Assembly: GCA_030148665.1 (NCBI GenBank)
Contig: JASBSZ010000026.1
Location: 87,596 to 151,595 of the forward strand
Length of the DNA stretch: 64,000 nt
Direction: 5' to 3'
Source: Alphaproteobacteria bacterium
GTDB taxonomy: Bacteria > Pseudomonadota > Alphaproteobacteria > Rhodobacterales > Rhodobacteraceae
The notes under the pieces were generated by a model. It was given only the letters and a program-made list of their open reading frames with translations, was not told where the DNA came from and searched no databases. Shown here piece by piece: positions 1 through 8,974 of the stretch (its first letter is position 1; each line of letters opens with the position of its first letter). A program made the translations under genes and the position numbers.

Positions 1-216
1 ATGCACGCGCTGGTCGTTGCCCCCGGCCACCGGCGCCAGGGGGTGGCGGCGCGCATGATAGGCCGGGCCGCGATCTGGGCCCTTGAACAGGGCGCGCGGT
101 TCATGGCCGTTCTGGTGACCAGCGAAAATCTGCCGGCGCGGAATCTCTATGCTGGCCAGGGCATGCAGGTTGTTGGTAAATATCACTACAGAAAAGAAAA
201 AGAGGCAGAAGAATGA
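1..216 (+). CDS. GNAT family N-acetyltransferase, C-terminal part
   Basis: The window opens inside this gene, so the ATG at base 1 may be internal. The visible 71 residues contain the acetyl-CoA pyrophosphate-binding loop of GNAT enzymes (RRQGVA, residues 11-16), then the helix and the beta-strand/Asn region ending in a typical NLYAGQGMQVVGKYHYR tail. Such enzymes move an acetyl group from acetyl-CoA to an amine. The substrate cannot be read from this fragment. The stop overlaps the next start (ATGA), so it is probably co-translated with the AhpD-like gene downstream. Confidence 0.85.
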   Translation: MHALVVAPGHRRQGVAARMIGRAAIWALEQGARFMAVLVTSENLPARNLYAGQGMQVVGKYHYRKEKEAEE

Positions 217-788
217 GCACCGCCGACAAGCCAGTTCACGCGCTTGACCTGACCGAGGTCTCGCCCCTGCCGCAGGACACCCAGCGCTATTTCGACCTGT
301 GCGACGAAAAGATCGGGTTCGTGCCCAACGTGCTGCGGGCCTACGCCTTTGACATCGACAAGCTGAACGCGTTCACCGCGATGTACAACGACCTCATGCT
401 GGGGCCGAGCGGTCTGAGCAAACTGGAACGCGAGATGATCGCCGTCGTGGTTTCGTCGATCAACCACTGCTTCTATTGCCTCACCGCCCACGGTGCGGCG
501 GTCAGGCAGTTGTCGGGCGATCCGATCCTCGGCGAGGCGCTGGTCATGAATTATCGCGCGGCCGACCTTTCGCCACGCCATCGCGCCATGCTGGATTTTG
601 CGGCCAGGTTGACCGAGGAAAGCCACAAGATCGGGGAATCCGATCGCCAGGCATTGCGCGACGCCGGATTTTCCGATCGCGATATCTGGGACATCGCCGC
701 GGTCGCCGCCTTTTTCAACATGACCAACCGCATGTCCTCGGCAATAGATATGCAACCGAATATCGAGTATCATTCCCAGCACCGATGA
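213..788 (+). CDS. peroxidase-related AhpD/carboxymuconolactone decarboxylase family protein
   Basis: A 191-residue all-helical protein of the AhpD-like superfamily. The redox CxxC pair is Cys86-Phe-Tyr-Cys89, followed by His93, and the acidic residues of LEREMIAV at 71-78 match the proton-relay position of the family. Members of this 'uncharacterized peroxidase-related enzyme' group are expected to use the cysteine pair for hydroperoxide or thiol-disulfide chemistry; the true substrate is unknown. It overlaps the preceding acetyltransferase by 4 bp and the following OmpA-like gene by 4 bp, so the three probably form one transcript. Confidence 0.88.
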   Translation: MSTADKPVHALDLTEVSPLPQDTQRYFDLCDEKIGFVPNVLRAYAFDIDKLNAFTAMYNDLMLGPSGLSKLEREMIAVVVSSINHCFYCLTAHGAAVRQLSGDPILGEALVMNYRAADLSPRHRAMLDFAARLTEESHKIGESDRQALRDAGFSDRDIWDIAAVAAFFNMTNRMSSAIDMQPNIEYHSQHR

Positions 789-1747
789 AACGCGGCATTT
801 TCATAATCGGCCTTCTGGCCAGCGCCGCGCCCGCTCTTGCGGCGCAAGGGGTGGAACTGACGTTCCCCAAGGGATCGGTGCGCTCGTATGAAGAGGTCAG
901 ACCGCTTGCCAGTCTTGAACTGGTCGTCGGGCCATATCGCGACGGTCGGATCACGGCCGAGCCTGTCGAGGGGGCCCTTTCGCGCGAGGTCTGGAAAACC
1001 CCCGCCATCACGACCGAAACGCTGGGCCTGTTGAAACCATTGCGCGAACAGCTGCTGCAAGAGGGTTACAAGGTCATCTTCGAATGCGAAACCCGCGGCT
1101 GCGGGGGCTTTGATTTCCGTTTCAATGCCGGCATCCTGGACGAGCCCGACATGCATGTCGATCTGGGCGATTTCCGTTACCTCACCGCGATGCGCGATGA
1201 TGGCAAGGGCGAGGAATACGTCAATCTGGTGGTCAGCCGCAGCCCCGAACGGGGGTTCATCCAGATCACCCGGCTCAGCGAAAACACGATCGACGACCTG
1301 GTGGCAGGCGAACCCAGGATATCGGTCTCGACCAAGCAGAGCGCGGCCGATGACACGCTGGTTCCGACCGGGAGCATCGGCGACCGCCTGATCGAGGCGG
1401 GTTCACTGGTGCTGGACGGGCTGCAATTTGCCAAGGGCTCGGCAACACTGGACGGTGCCTCGGACGAATCCCTGCGCGCACTTGCCGAATTTCTCAACAC
1501 CAATCCGGGGATGAAGGTTGCCCTTGTCGGCCACACGGACGCATCCGGCTCGATGGAGGGAAATGTCGCGCTTTCGCGCAAGAGGGCTGCCGCCGTCATG
1601 AAACGGCTGGTCGAGGGTTATGGCGTAAACCCCGCGCAGCTCAGCGCCGAGGGGGTGGGCTATCTTGCGCCCCGTACAACCAACGCCACGCCACAGGGCC
1701 GCGAGATGAACCGCCGGGTCGAGGTTGTCCTGACCTCGATCAACTGA
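785..1747 (+). CDS. secreted OmpA-domain protein
   Basis: 320 residues starting MKRGIFIIGLLASAAPALAA, a Sec signal peptide cleaved around Ala19-Ala20. I chose the ATG that overlaps the upstream stop because it alone gives a signal peptide. Residues about 25-190 are an N-terminal domain with an ECETRGCGGFDFRF segment that recalls DUF4892. Residues about 205-318 are an OmpA-like peptidoglycan-binding domain with the LVGHTDASGS and LSRKRAAAV signatures. Likely role: a periplasmic or outer-membrane protein anchored to peptidoglycan. There is no beta-barrel, so it is not a porin. Confidence 0.9.
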   Translation: MKRGIFIIGLLASAAPALAAQGVELTFPKGSVRSYEEVRPLASLELVVGPYRDGRITAEPVEGALSREVWKTPAITTETLGLLKPLREQLLQEGYKVIFECETRGCGGFDFRFNAGILDEPDMHVDLGDFRYLTAMRDDGKGEEYVNLVVSRSPERGFIQITRLSENTIDDLVAGEPRISVSTKQSAADDTLVPTGSIGDRLIEAGSLVLDGLQFAKGSATLDGASDESLRALAEFLNTNPGMKVALVGHTDASGSMEGNVALSRKRAAAVMKRLVEGYGVNPAQLSAEGVGYLAPRTTNATPQGREMNRRVEVVLTSIN

Positions 1748-1790
1748 ACGCCGCCTTCGGCCCGCCACCCGTTACCGATGACCCGACAAG

Positions 1791-1824
1791 AAAAGGCCCG
1801 GCATCGCCATGCTTCTGCCAGGCC
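1791..1824 (-). terminator. terminator of the LysR gene
   Basis: A 9-bp stem with one mismatch (1795-1803 with 1816-1824) and a 12-nt loop. Read on the minus strand the stem is followed by TTTTCTT, which fits Rho-independent termination of the LysR transcript. On the plus strand no good T run follows. It sits between two convergent genes. Confidence 0.5.
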
Positions 1825-1860
1825 CTTCCCGCACCTTTGGGCGGAGTGACGTTCAGGCCC

Positions 1861-2766
1861 CTACCATTCCTCGGGGCCCTTGTTCTTGAAGAACTCGACC
1901 AGAAAGTCGATAAAGGCGCGCAGCTTGGGCTGCGTATAGCGGCCCGGCGGATAGACGGCATAGATCCCGCGCCTTTCGATCGGCAGATCGGGCATGGCTT
2001 CCTCAAGCAGTCCCAACGAAAGTTTTTCATAATACAGGAAGCTGGGCAGATAGGCGATGCCAAGGCCAGCCGCCGCCGCCGTCAACAGGGACTGGCCGTC
2101 ATTTACCGTGAGGCAGCCACTGGTGCGGATCTGGCGCAATTCACCACTGGGCGAGGTCAGTTTCCAGACGCTGCCGCTGGACTGGTTGGAATAGTGCAGC
2201 AGCATGTGTTCGTTCAGGTCGTCGATGCGGGCCGGCTTGCCGTGCTTTTCGAAATATTCGGGCGCACCGACCATCTTCATGTTTGCTTCGGTCAACTTGC
2301 GGGCCCGCAGGGTGCTGTCCTCCATCTCGCCAATGCGGATGGCCAGGTCGAACCCCTCCGAGATCAGCTCGACATAACGGTTGTTCAGCACCAGGTTGAC
2401 GTTGATTTCGGGATATTGATGCAGAAAGCTGCCCAGCGCGTTCGACATGTGGTTCACACCGAAATCCGTCGGGGCAGACAGCCGCAACGACCCGCTTGGC
2501 GCCGCCTGCATGGCCGTGACCATCGCGTCGGCCTCGCTGGCGTCGTTCAGCACCCGGCGTGCCTTGTCATAATAGGCGAGGCCGATTTCGGTCGGGCTGA
2601 CACGCCGGGTCGTCCTGTTCAGCAGACGCGCGCCGAGACGTGCCTCAAGCGAGGAAACATGTTTTGAAACCGCCGATTTCGAAATTCCCATCTTGCGCGC
2701 CGCATCGGTGAACCCCCCCTGGTCCACCACGCTTGCAAACGCTTCCATTTCAGTTAGCCGATCCAT
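1861..2766 (-). CDS. LysR family transcriptional regulator
   Basis: 301 residues, the standard LysR length. The winged helix-turn-helix occupies residues 1-60 (the recognition helix includes GISKSAVSKHVSSLEARLG), followed by a substrate-binding domain from about residue 90 to 290. It closely resembles the CrgA/AaeR-like branch, in which the N-terminus reads MDRLTEMEAFASVVDQGGF. The effector and targets are unknown. No gene is divergently transcribed next to it; the nearest gene on the other side is rimP, 750 bp away, so a classical divergent target is not visible. Confidence 0.93.
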   Translation of the reverse strand: MDRLTEMEAFASVVDQGGFTDAARKMGISKSAVSKHVSSLEARLGARLLNRTTRRVSPTEIGLAYYDKARRVLNDASEADAMVTAMQAAPSGSLRLSAPTDFGVNHMSNALGSFLHQYPEINVNLVLNNRYVELISEGFDLAIRIGEMEDSTLRARKLTEANMKMVGAPEYFEKHGKPARIDDLNEHMLLHYSNQSSGSVWKLTSPSGELRQIRTSGCLTVNDGQSLLTAAAAGLGIAYLPSFLYYEKLSLGLLEEAMPDLPIERRGIYAVYPPGRYTQPKLRAFIDFLVEFFKNKGPEEW

Positions 2767-3078
2767 TTTTACACCCTGTATAACGCAGAACCGAGGGTAT
2801 TAGGCCTGTCGAATTAGGCATCTTTTTGGAAACAACCCGACAATTACAGGCCTTTTTCTTGTACTGTTCGGATTTGCTGAAACAATCCGGCCCGTACGTT
2901 TCCGTCAGATGAACAATCCTGCCCCTTCTCTGCTGATTATTCTCAAATTTGCCGGCACTTTCCCCCGGCCCAAGGGGTTCTAGGTGGCGTTTTGGGCGCG
3001 CTGTTGATGAAATCATGTCGAAATTGGGCAGATGCCGCGGCTTTGTCGTGCCCGCCCGGTAACGAGGCCGGTGCAATT
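2767..3078. other. non-coding region upstream of the LysR gene
   Basis: I see no credible gene here. The part next to the LysR start is more AT-rich than its surroundings and should hold that gene's promoter. ATTAGGC occurs twice as a direct repeat (2799-2805 and 2813-2819, 14 bp apart). This might be a LysR operator half-site pair but is unproven. The right-hand part leads into the intergenic repeat cluster. Confidence 0.5.
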
Positions 3079-3160
3079 CGGGTCGGGCGCTGCCTGGTGT
3101 TGACGCCGGGCGTTCGGGTGAACAATGCTGCACAGAGGATTCAAATGCGTTCGCCCTGGG
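3079..3160 (+). repeat. intergenic repeat, copy 1
   Basis: This copy begins with CGGGTCGGGCGCTGCC (3079-3094), identical to 3285-3300 in copy 3. It continues through a diverged middle and ends in the block CAAATGCGTTCGCCCTGGG. Its 3' end abuts the inverted copy 2, and together they form a hairpin: 3137-3160 pairs with 3167-3190 around the loop ATATTG, with one T-T mismatch and a few G-T pairs. Confidence 0.75.
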
Positions 3161-3253
3161 ATATTGCCCGGGGCGATCGCATTTGGATCTTTGTTTCGGC
3201 CCATGTCGCCTTATACCGGCCGCCTTCTGGAGTTGAGGGCAGTGCCCGGCCCG
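3161..3253 (-). repeat. intergenic repeat, copy 2 (inverted)
   Basis: Read on the minus strand, this begins with CGGGCCGGGCACTGCCC and ends with the same 24-base block as copy 3. Bases 3161-3184 are the exact reverse complement of 3349-3372. It has the same layout as copies 1 and 3 but the opposite orientation. Confidence 0.75.
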
Positions 3254-3284
3254 GGGTGGGCGCCGAAGCGCCCGCCCAGAGGGG

Positions 3285-3372
3285 CGGGTCGGGCGCTGCC
3301 CGGCCTGTCGGCCGGGCGTAAAGGGTGGAAAACTGCGGGACATGGCTGAAATGCGATCGCCCCGGGCAATAT
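3285..3372 (+). repeat. intergenic repeat, copy 3
   Basis: This copy begins with the 16-base block shared exactly with copy 1 and ends with the 24-base block (3349-3372) that is a perfect inverted match of 3161-3184. It contains the palindrome GCGATCGC. It ends 11 bp before the probable rimP promoter. The middle portion is poorly conserved between copies, which argues for an old dispersed repeat and against a recent local duplication. Confidence 0.75.
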
Positions 3373-3383
3373 CCGGCCGCCCC

Positions 3384-3412
3384 TTGTCAACAGGAGGCCA
3401 AGGGCCTATATC
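3384..3412 (+). promoter_or_regulatory. sigma-70-type promoter of the rimP operon
   Basis: TTGTCA (3384-3389) and TATATC (3407-3412) are separated by exactly 17 bp. Transcription would start near 3419, giving a leader of about 100 nt before rimP that contains the attenuator-like hairpin below. Confidence 0.65.
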
Positions 3413-3465
3413 GGTTGCAACAGCGGCAAGACTGGCTTCCACCCCCAGCCTTCCACCGGAAATTC

Positions 3466-3490
3466 TGACGGGCCGCGCGCCCGTTTTTTT
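3466..3490 (+). terminator. attenuator-like terminator in the rimP leader
   Basis: The stem ACGGGC/GCCCGT (3468-3473 with 3479-3484) with loop CGCGC is followed by seven consecutive T. It is the strongest intrinsic terminator seen in the window, yet it lies about 30 nt upstream of the rimP start and downstream of its promoter. That placement suggests conditional termination of the rimP-nusA-infB transcript. A 'rimP leader' attenuator has been described for gammaproteobacteria. Confidence 0.7.
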
Positions 3491-3519
3491 GTGCCCGTCA
3501 CCTTCAGACAGGAAACCCG

Positions 3520-4095
3520 ATGTCCGACCTCATTGCCAAAGCGGCAATCGACAAGCGCCTTGCAGAAATCGTCCGCCCCCTGATCGAGGCGCTGGGCTTT
3601 GAACTGGTGCGCATCCGCCTGATGGCGGGCAAGAAGGCGACGCTGCAGATCATGGCCGACCGTCCCGATGGCGGGATCGAGGTCGATGACTGCGCCGAAA
3701 TCTCGACCGCCGTTTCCGCCGTGCTCGATGTCGAAGACCCGATCGAGGGCGAATATACGCTCGAGGTTTCCTCGCCCGGCATCGACCGCCCGCTGACCCG
3801 CCTCAAGGATTTCGACACATGGCAGGGCTATGACGCCAGGCTGGAAACATCCGAACTGATCGACGGGCGCAAGCGCTTTCGTGGTATCCTGCGCGGGACC
3901 GAAGGCGACGAGGTATTGATCGAGATCCCCGAAGGCGTGATCGGCCTGAAATTCGACTGGCTGGCCGAGGCCAAGCTGATCCTGACCGACGAGCTGATCG
4001 CCGAAATGCTGAAGGCGCGCAAGACGCAGGGCCTGGATGAGGCCGCCTTTGACGAAATAGAAACAGACGAAACCCCACAAGAGGACAAATCATGA
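3520..4095 (+). CDS. rimP: ribosome maturation factor RimP
   Basis: 191 residues with the RimP N-terminal alpha/beta domain ([17 protein letters not shown] region) and the C-terminal SH3-like domain after SSPGIDRPL, the family hallmark, near residue 88. RimP assists maturation of the 30S subunit. The ATG follows a CAGGAAAC Shine-Dalgarno. Its stop overlaps the nusA start (ATGA), giving translational coupling in the conserved rimP-nusA-ylxR-infB operon. An acidic C-terminal tail ([13 protein letters not shown]) is present. Confidence 0.97.
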   Translation: MSDLIAKAAIDKRLAEIVRPLIEALGFELVRIRLMAGKKATLQIMADRPDGGIEVDDCAEISTAVSAVLDVEDPIEGEYTLEVSSPGIDRPLTRLKDFDTWQGYDARLETSELIDGRKRFRGILRGTEGDEVLIEIPEGVIGLKFDWLAEAKLILTDELIAEMLKARKTQGLDEAAFDEIETDETPQEDKS

Positions 4096-5714
4096 GCATT
4101 ACCAGTGCAAACAGGCTTGAGCTGCTGCAGATCGCCGACGCGGTCGCGCGCGAAAAGCTGATCGACCCGGATCTGGTGATCGAGGCGATGGAGGAATCCA
4201 TGGCCCGCGCCGCCAAGTCGCGCTATGGGGCCGAGCTTGAAATTCACGCCCATATCGACCGCAAGACCGGCGAACTGACCATGACCCGCGTGCGCCATGT
4301 GGTGGACGAGGTCGAAAACCACTTTACCGAAATGACGGTCGAGGATGCCCGCGCCTATCTGGATGACCCCAAGGTCGGCGACGAGATCGTCGAGGAACTG
4401 CCGCCGATGGATTTCGGCCGCATCGCCGCGCAGAGCGCCAAGCAGGTGATCCTGCAAAAGGTGCGCGAGGCCGAGCGCGCCCGCCAATACGCCGAATTCA
4501 AGGATCGCGTGGGCGAGGTCATCAACGGTATCGTCAAGCGCGTCGAATACGGCAACGTGATCGTCGATGTCGGCCGGGGCGAGGCCATCCTGCGCCGCGA
4601 TCAGCTGATCAACCGCGAAAGTTTCCGCACCGGCGACCGCGTGCGCGCATATATCCGCGAGGTTCGCGAAGAAACCCGCGGCCCCCAGATATTCCTCAGC
4701 CGCACCGCGCCGGAATTCATGGCCGAGCTGTTCAAGATGGAGGTACCCGAAATCTATGACGGTATCATCGAGATCAAGGCGGTCGCCCGCGACCCTGGCA
4801 GCCGGGCCAAGATCGGCGTTATTTCCTATGACAACTCGATCGACCCGGTCGGTGCCTGTGTCGGCATGCGCGGCAGCCGCGTTCAGGCGGTGGTGAACGA
4901 GCTGCAGGGCGAAAAGATCGACATCATCCCCTGGAGCGAGGACGCCCCGACCTTCCTGGTCAACGCGCTGCAACCGGCCGAGGTGACCAAGGTCGTGCTG
5001 GACGAAGACGCAAACCGCGTCGAGGTTGTCGTGCCCGACGATCAGCTTTCGCTGGCCATCGGCCGGCGCGGCCAGAATGTGCGTCTGGCCAGCCAGCTGA
5101 CAGGCTTTGACATCGACATCATGACCGAGGCCGAGGAATCCGAGCGCCGGCAAGTGGAATTCTCCGAGCGGACCAAGCTGTTCATGGATACGCTCAATGT
5201 CGACGAGATGGTGGCCCAGCTGCTGGTGTCCGAAGGATTCTCGACCCTCGAAGAGGTCGCCTATGTCGAGCCGGACGAACTGCTGGCAATCGACGGTTTT
5301 GATGAAGCAACCGCCGACGAACTGCAGGCGCGCGCGCGCGAATATATCGAGGAGCAGAACGCCAAGGCGCTGGAAAAGGCGCGCGAACTGGGCGTCGAGG
5401 ACAGCCTGTTCGCATTCGAGGGGCTGACCCCGGAAATGTTCGTCGCGCTGGCCGAGGACGGCGTCAAGACGCTGGAAGATTTCGCGACATTGGCCGACTG
5501 GGAACTTGCCGGCGGCTATACCACCGTGAACGGCGAACGGGTCAAGGATGACGGTATTCTCGAACCCTTCGACATGACGCTGGAAGAAGCCCAGAACCTG
5601 ATCATGACCGCGCGTATCCAGCTGGGCTGGGTCGATCCGGCCGATCTGGAATCGGACGAGGAAGAAGGCGCAGGCGATACCGACAACGAAACAACCGAGG
5701 AGACCGAGGCCTGA
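4092..5714 (+). CDS. nusA: transcription termination/antitermination factor NusA
   Basis: 540 residues with the usual order: N-terminal RNA-polymerase-binding domain (about 1-125), S1 domain (about 135-200), two KH domains (about 205-345, with [21 protein letters not shown] and [13 protein letters not shown]), and C-terminal helix-hairpin-helix acidic repeats (about 360-515). It ends in an acidic tail. NusA modulates pausing, termination and antitermination. The leader terminator upstream of rimP makes autoregulation through NusA plausible, which is an inference. Confidence 0.98.
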   Translation: MSITSANRLELLQIADAVAREKLIDPDLVIEAMEESMARAAKSRYGAELEIHAHIDRKTGELTMTRVRHVVDEVENHFTEMTVEDARAYLDDPKVGDEIVEELPPMDFGRIAAQSAKQVILQKVREAERARQYAEFKDRVGEVINGIVKRVEYGNVIVDVGRGEAILRRDQLINRESFRTGDRVRAYIREVREETRGPQIFLSRTAPEFMAELFKMEVPEIYDGIIEIKAVARDPGSRAKIGVISYDNSIDPVGACVGMRGSRVQAVVNELQGEKIDIIPWSEDAPTFLVNALQPAEVTKVVLDEDANRVEVVVPDDQLSLAIGRRGQNVRLASQLTGFDIDIMTEAEESERRQVEFSERTKLFMDTLNVDEMVAQLLVSEGFSTLEEVAYVEPDELLAIDGFDEATADELQARAREYIEEQNAKALEKARELGVEDSLFAFEGLTPEMFVALAEDGVKTLEDFATLADWELAGGYTTVNGERVKDDGILEPFDMTLEEAQNLIMTARIQLGWVDPADLESDEEEGAGDTDNETTEETEA

Positions 5715-5732
5715 TTCTTCGGGCCTCGGAGC

Positions 5733-6395
5733 ATGCCCGTGACGCGTGGCGGTCGGAAAAAACAGCGAACCGAACCCCAGCGCCGATGCATTGTCACCGG
5801 CGCGACGGGGCCATGCGCCGGGATGATCCGTTTCGTTGTCGGCCCGGATGACGTGATCGTGCCCGACATCCGGGGTAATCTGCCCGGACGTGGCATTTGG
5901 GTCACGGCGCAGCGCGATCTGCTGCAAAATGCCGTGGACAGGCATCTTTTCCGGCGTGCGGCGCGAAGGGCTGTTGAGGTTCCCGCGGACCTCGTGTTAA
6001 GGACCGAGGCCGTTCTTGCACATCATGTGATCAGCCTGCTGTCACTTGCCCGCAAGAGCGGCGAGGCAATTGCCGGATTCGAAAAGGTCAAACAGGCTGT
6101 TACCTCGGGTACAGCCGCGCTTTTGTTGCAGGCCAGTGACGGCTCGGACAGCCAAAAGCGCAAGATTCGCCCCCCAAAAGGTGAAAACAGCCTTGTTTCC
6201 TGCCTTTCGGGGCGTGAATTGGGTTTGGCATTCGGGCGGGAAAATGTGATACATGCCGCGCTTGCCGCTGGCGGATTGTGCGATCGTATTGTAGAGGAAG
6301 CCTCAAGACTTGCAGGTATCCGCGGTCAAGATGTCTCCGGCAAGGCAGACGCATCCGGCACGAGGCCGGAACAAGAAGGTGTTAAGGACGTATGA
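5733..6395 (+). CDS. YlxR (DUF448) RNA-binding protein fused to an L7Ae-like domain
   Basis: 220 residues. Residues 1-80 are a YlxR/DUF448 domain with the signature QRRCIVTG and GRGIWV. Residues about 95-180 resemble the ribosomal L7Ae/L30e fold ([21 protein letters not shown]). The two-domain form is common in alphaproteobacteria, where it sits between nusA and infB. It is probably a nucleic-acid-binding partner of the transcription/translation machinery. Its stop overlaps the infB start (ATGA). Confidence 0.9.
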   Translation: MPVTRGGRKKQRTEPQRRCIVTGATGPCAGMIRFVVGPDDVIVPDIRGNLPGRGIWVTAQRDLLQNAVDRHLFRRAARRAVEVPADLVLRTEAVLAHHVISLLSLARKSGEAIAGFEKVKQAVTSGTAALLLQASDGSDSQKRKIRPPKGENSLVSCLSGRELGLAFGRENVIHAALAAGGLCDRIVEEASRLAGIRGQDVSGKADASGTRPEQEGVKDV

Positions 6396-8908
6396 GCGAT
6401 AACGACAACAAATCCGGCAAACCCCTCGGCCTGCGCGGTGGCGGGGATCGGAGTCATGTGCGCCAGAGCTTTTCCCATGGACGGACAAAATCCGTCGTGG
6501 TCGAGAAAAAGCGCAAGCGCATCGTCGTGCCCAAACCCGGCGCCACAACGACGGCGTCCACCAGAACACCATCGAAATCGGCCCAGACGCAGCAGCGTCA
6601 GGCAGAAACCAGCCAGACCAAGCGCCCGGCAGGCATTTCCGATGCCGAACTCGAACGTCGGCTCAAGGCGCTCAAGGCCGCCAAGGAGCGCGAGGCCGAA
6701 GAGGCCCGCAAGCGCGAGGAAGAGGCCCGCAAGCGCGAGGAAGAGCGCGCCGCCCGCCGCGCCGAACGCGAGGCCAAGGAACGCGAGGAACGTGAACGCG
6801 AAGAACGCGCCCGCGCCAAGGCCGAAGAGGAAAAGCGCGCCCAGGAGGCAGCCAAGGCACCCGCTGCGCCTGTGGCGCCAGTCGAACCCCCCGCAAAGGC
6901 GGCCGAACCGTCGCGCCCCGCGCCAAACCGCATGGCACCTGCCAAGAAACCGCAGGGCGCCCGCGAAGAACCCAAGAAACCGACACGCAACAAGGGCGGC
7001 GGCGATCGTCGTCGCTCGGGCAAGCTGACCATCAACCAGGCCCTTTCGGGTGGCGATGGCGGGCGCCAGCGCTCGCTTGCAGCCATGAAACGCAAGCAGG
7101 AGCGCGAGCGCCGCAAGGCCATGGGCGACAGCGGCCCGCGCGAAAAGATCGTGCGCGACGTGCAGGTGCCCGAGGCCATCACCGTTCAGGAACTGGCCAA
7201 CCGCATGGCCGAACGTGTCGCCGCGGTCGTCAAGGTGTTGATGCAAAACGGCATCATGGCCACCCAGAACCAGACCATCGACGCCGACACCGCCGAGCTG
7301 ATCGTCGAGGAATTCGGCCACCGCGTCGTGCGCGTCTCGGACGCCGATGTCGAAGATGCCATCGTCCAGATCGAGGACAAGCCCGAGGACCTGAAACCCC
7401 GGCCCCCGGTCATCACCATCATGGGCCACGTCGACCACGGCAAGACCTCGATCCTTGACGCCATCCGCAAGACCAACGTCACCTCGGGCGAGGCTGGCGG
7501 CATCACCCAGCATATCGGCGCCTATCAGATCACCACGGAATCCGGCCATGTGCTGACCTTCCTGGATACGCCCGGCCACGCGGCCTTTACGTCAATGCGG
7601 GCACGCGGCGCTCAGGTGACCGATATCGTCGTGCTGGTCGTCGCCGCCGATGACAGCGTCATGCCCCAGACCATCGAGGCCATCAACCACGCCAAGGCTG
7701 CCGGTGTGCCGATGATCGTTGCGATCAACAAGATCGACCGCCCCGGCGCCGACCCTGACAAGGTGCGCACCGAGCTGTTGCAGCACGAGGTCATCGTCGA
7801 AAAGATGTCCGGCGACGTGCTGGATGTCGAGGTTTCGGCGAAAACCGGCGAGGGCCTTGACCAACTGCTTGAAAACATCGTGCTTCAGTCGGAATTGCTC
7901 GAACTCAAGGCCAACCCCGACCGCCCCGCCGAAGGTGCCGTGATCGAGGCCAAACTCGATACCGGCCGCGGCCCGGTTGCCACTGTTCTGGTGCAAAAGG
8001 GCACCCTGCATCGTGGCGATATCTTTGTCGTCGGCGAACAGTGGGGCAAGGTTCGCGCGCTGATCAACGACAAGGGCGCGCGCGTGAATGACGCCGGCCC
8101 CTCGACCCCGGTCGAAGTGCTTGGCCTGCACGGCACACCCGAGGCCGGCGATGTCCTGAACGTCGTCGATGACGAGGCCACCGCGCGCGAGATCGCCGCA
8201 TATCGCACCCAGCTTGCCAAGGACAAAAAGGCCGCCGCAGGTGCGGCAACCACGCTTGACCAGCTGCTGGCCAAGGCCAAGGCAGATGAAAACGTCAGGG
8301 AACTGCCGATTGTCGTCAAGGCCGACGTGCAGGGCTCGGCAGAGGCTATCGTTCAGGCGATGGAAAAGGTCGGCAATGACGAGGTGCGCGTGCGCGTACT
8401 GCATTCCGGCGTCGGCGCCATCACCGAATCCGACGTGACCCTGGCCGAGGCTTCGGGTGCCCCGATCATCGGCTTCAACGTTCGTGCTAACGCACAGGCG
8501 CGTGCCGCCGCCCGCCAGAAGGGTGTGGAGATCCGCTATTATTCCATCATCTACGACCTGGTGGACGATATCAAACAGGCGGCCTCGGGCCTCTTGTCGG
8601 CCGAGATCAAGGAAACCTTCATCGGTTATGCCAGCATCAAGGAGGTGTTCAAGATCACCGGCGTTGGCAAGATCGCGGGCTGTGTCGTCACCGAAGGCGT
8701 TGCACGGCGTTCGGCAGGTGTACGCCTGCTGCGCGACAATGTCGTTATCCACGAAGGCAGGCTGAAAACGCTGAAACGCTTCAAGGACGAGGTGAAAGAG
8801 GTTCAGGCGGGTCAGGAATGCGGCATGGCCTTTGAAAACTACGAAGACATCCGCCCCGGCGACGTCATCGAGATCTTTGAAACCGAAGAGATTGAACGCA
8901 GCCTGTGA
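6392..8908 (+). CDS. infB: translation initiation factor IF-2
   Basis: 838 residues. The first 250 or so are a long charged region rich in Arg/Glu/Lys/Ala (likely coiled coil near 85-165), followed by the IF2 N-terminal domain. The GTPase domain begins with GHVDHGKTS (about 345), DTPGH (about 392) and NKID (about 446). Domain II, the IF2 domain 3 and the C-terminal fMet-tRNA-binding beta barrel follow. IF-2 places initiator tRNA on the 30S subunit. rbfA and truB, which often follow infB, are not next to it here. Confidence 0.98.
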   Translation: MSDNDNKSGKPLGLRGGGDRSHVRQSFSHGRTKSVVVEKKRKRIVVPKPGATTTASTRTPSKSAQTQQRQAETSQTKRPAGISDAELERRLKALKAAKEREAEEARKREEEARKREEERAARRAEREAKEREEREREERARAKAEEEKRAQEAAKAPAAPVAPVEPPAKAAEPSRPAPNRMAPAKKPQGAREEPKKPTRNKGGGDRRRSGKLTINQALSGGDGGRQRSLAAMKRKQERERRKAMGDSGPREKIVRDVQVPEAITVQELANRMAERVAAVVKVLMQNGIMATQNQTIDADTAELIVEEFGHRVVRVSDADVEDAIVQIEDKPEDLKPRPPVITIMGHVDHGKTSILDAIRKTNVTSGEAGGITQHIGAYQITTESGHVLTFLDTPGHAAFTSMRARGAQVTDIVVLVVAADDSVMPQTIEAINHAKAAGVPMIVAINKIDRPGADPDKVRTELLQHEVIVEKMSGDVLDVEVSAKTGEGLDQLLENIVLQSELLELKANPDRPAEGAVIEAKLDTGRGPVATVLVQKGTLHRGDIFVVGEQWGKVRALINDKGARVNDAGPSTPVEVLGLHGTPEAGDVLNVVDDEATAREIAAYRTQLAKDKKAAAGAATTLDQLLAKAKADENVRELPIVVKADVQGSAEAIVQAMEKVGNDEVRVRVLHSGVGAITESDVTLAEASGAPIIGFNVRANAQARAAARQKGVEIRYYSIIYDLVDDIKQAASGLLSAEIKETFIGYASIKEVFKITGVGKIAGCVVTEGVARRSAGVRLLRDNVVIHEGRLKTLKRFKDEVKEVQAGQECGMAFENYEDIRPGDVIEIFETEEIERSL

Positions 8909-8974
8909 TCTCTCTAAGGTGGCGACAATCGCCACTCTGGAGGTGGCCTAATCGATCTGTTTGCGTGAGATTTG

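Noticed and set aside
3171..3184. GCGATCGC palindrome as a HIP1-like cyanobacterial element
   Set aside because: The 8-mer also occurs within the intergenic repeat here, and one or two copies in a GC-rich window do not show over-representation; the repeat explains it better.
3828..5945. A 705-residue open frame antisense to nusA and the ylxR gene
   Set aside because: It covers rimP, nusA and ylxR on the opposite strand, has no recognisable domain, and results from high GC codon use.
8919..8935. GTGGCGA/TCGCCAC hairpin after infB as a terminator
   Set aside because: The 7-bp stem is perfect, but no T run follows, so intrinsic termination is not supported. It might still be a Rho-related or stability element.
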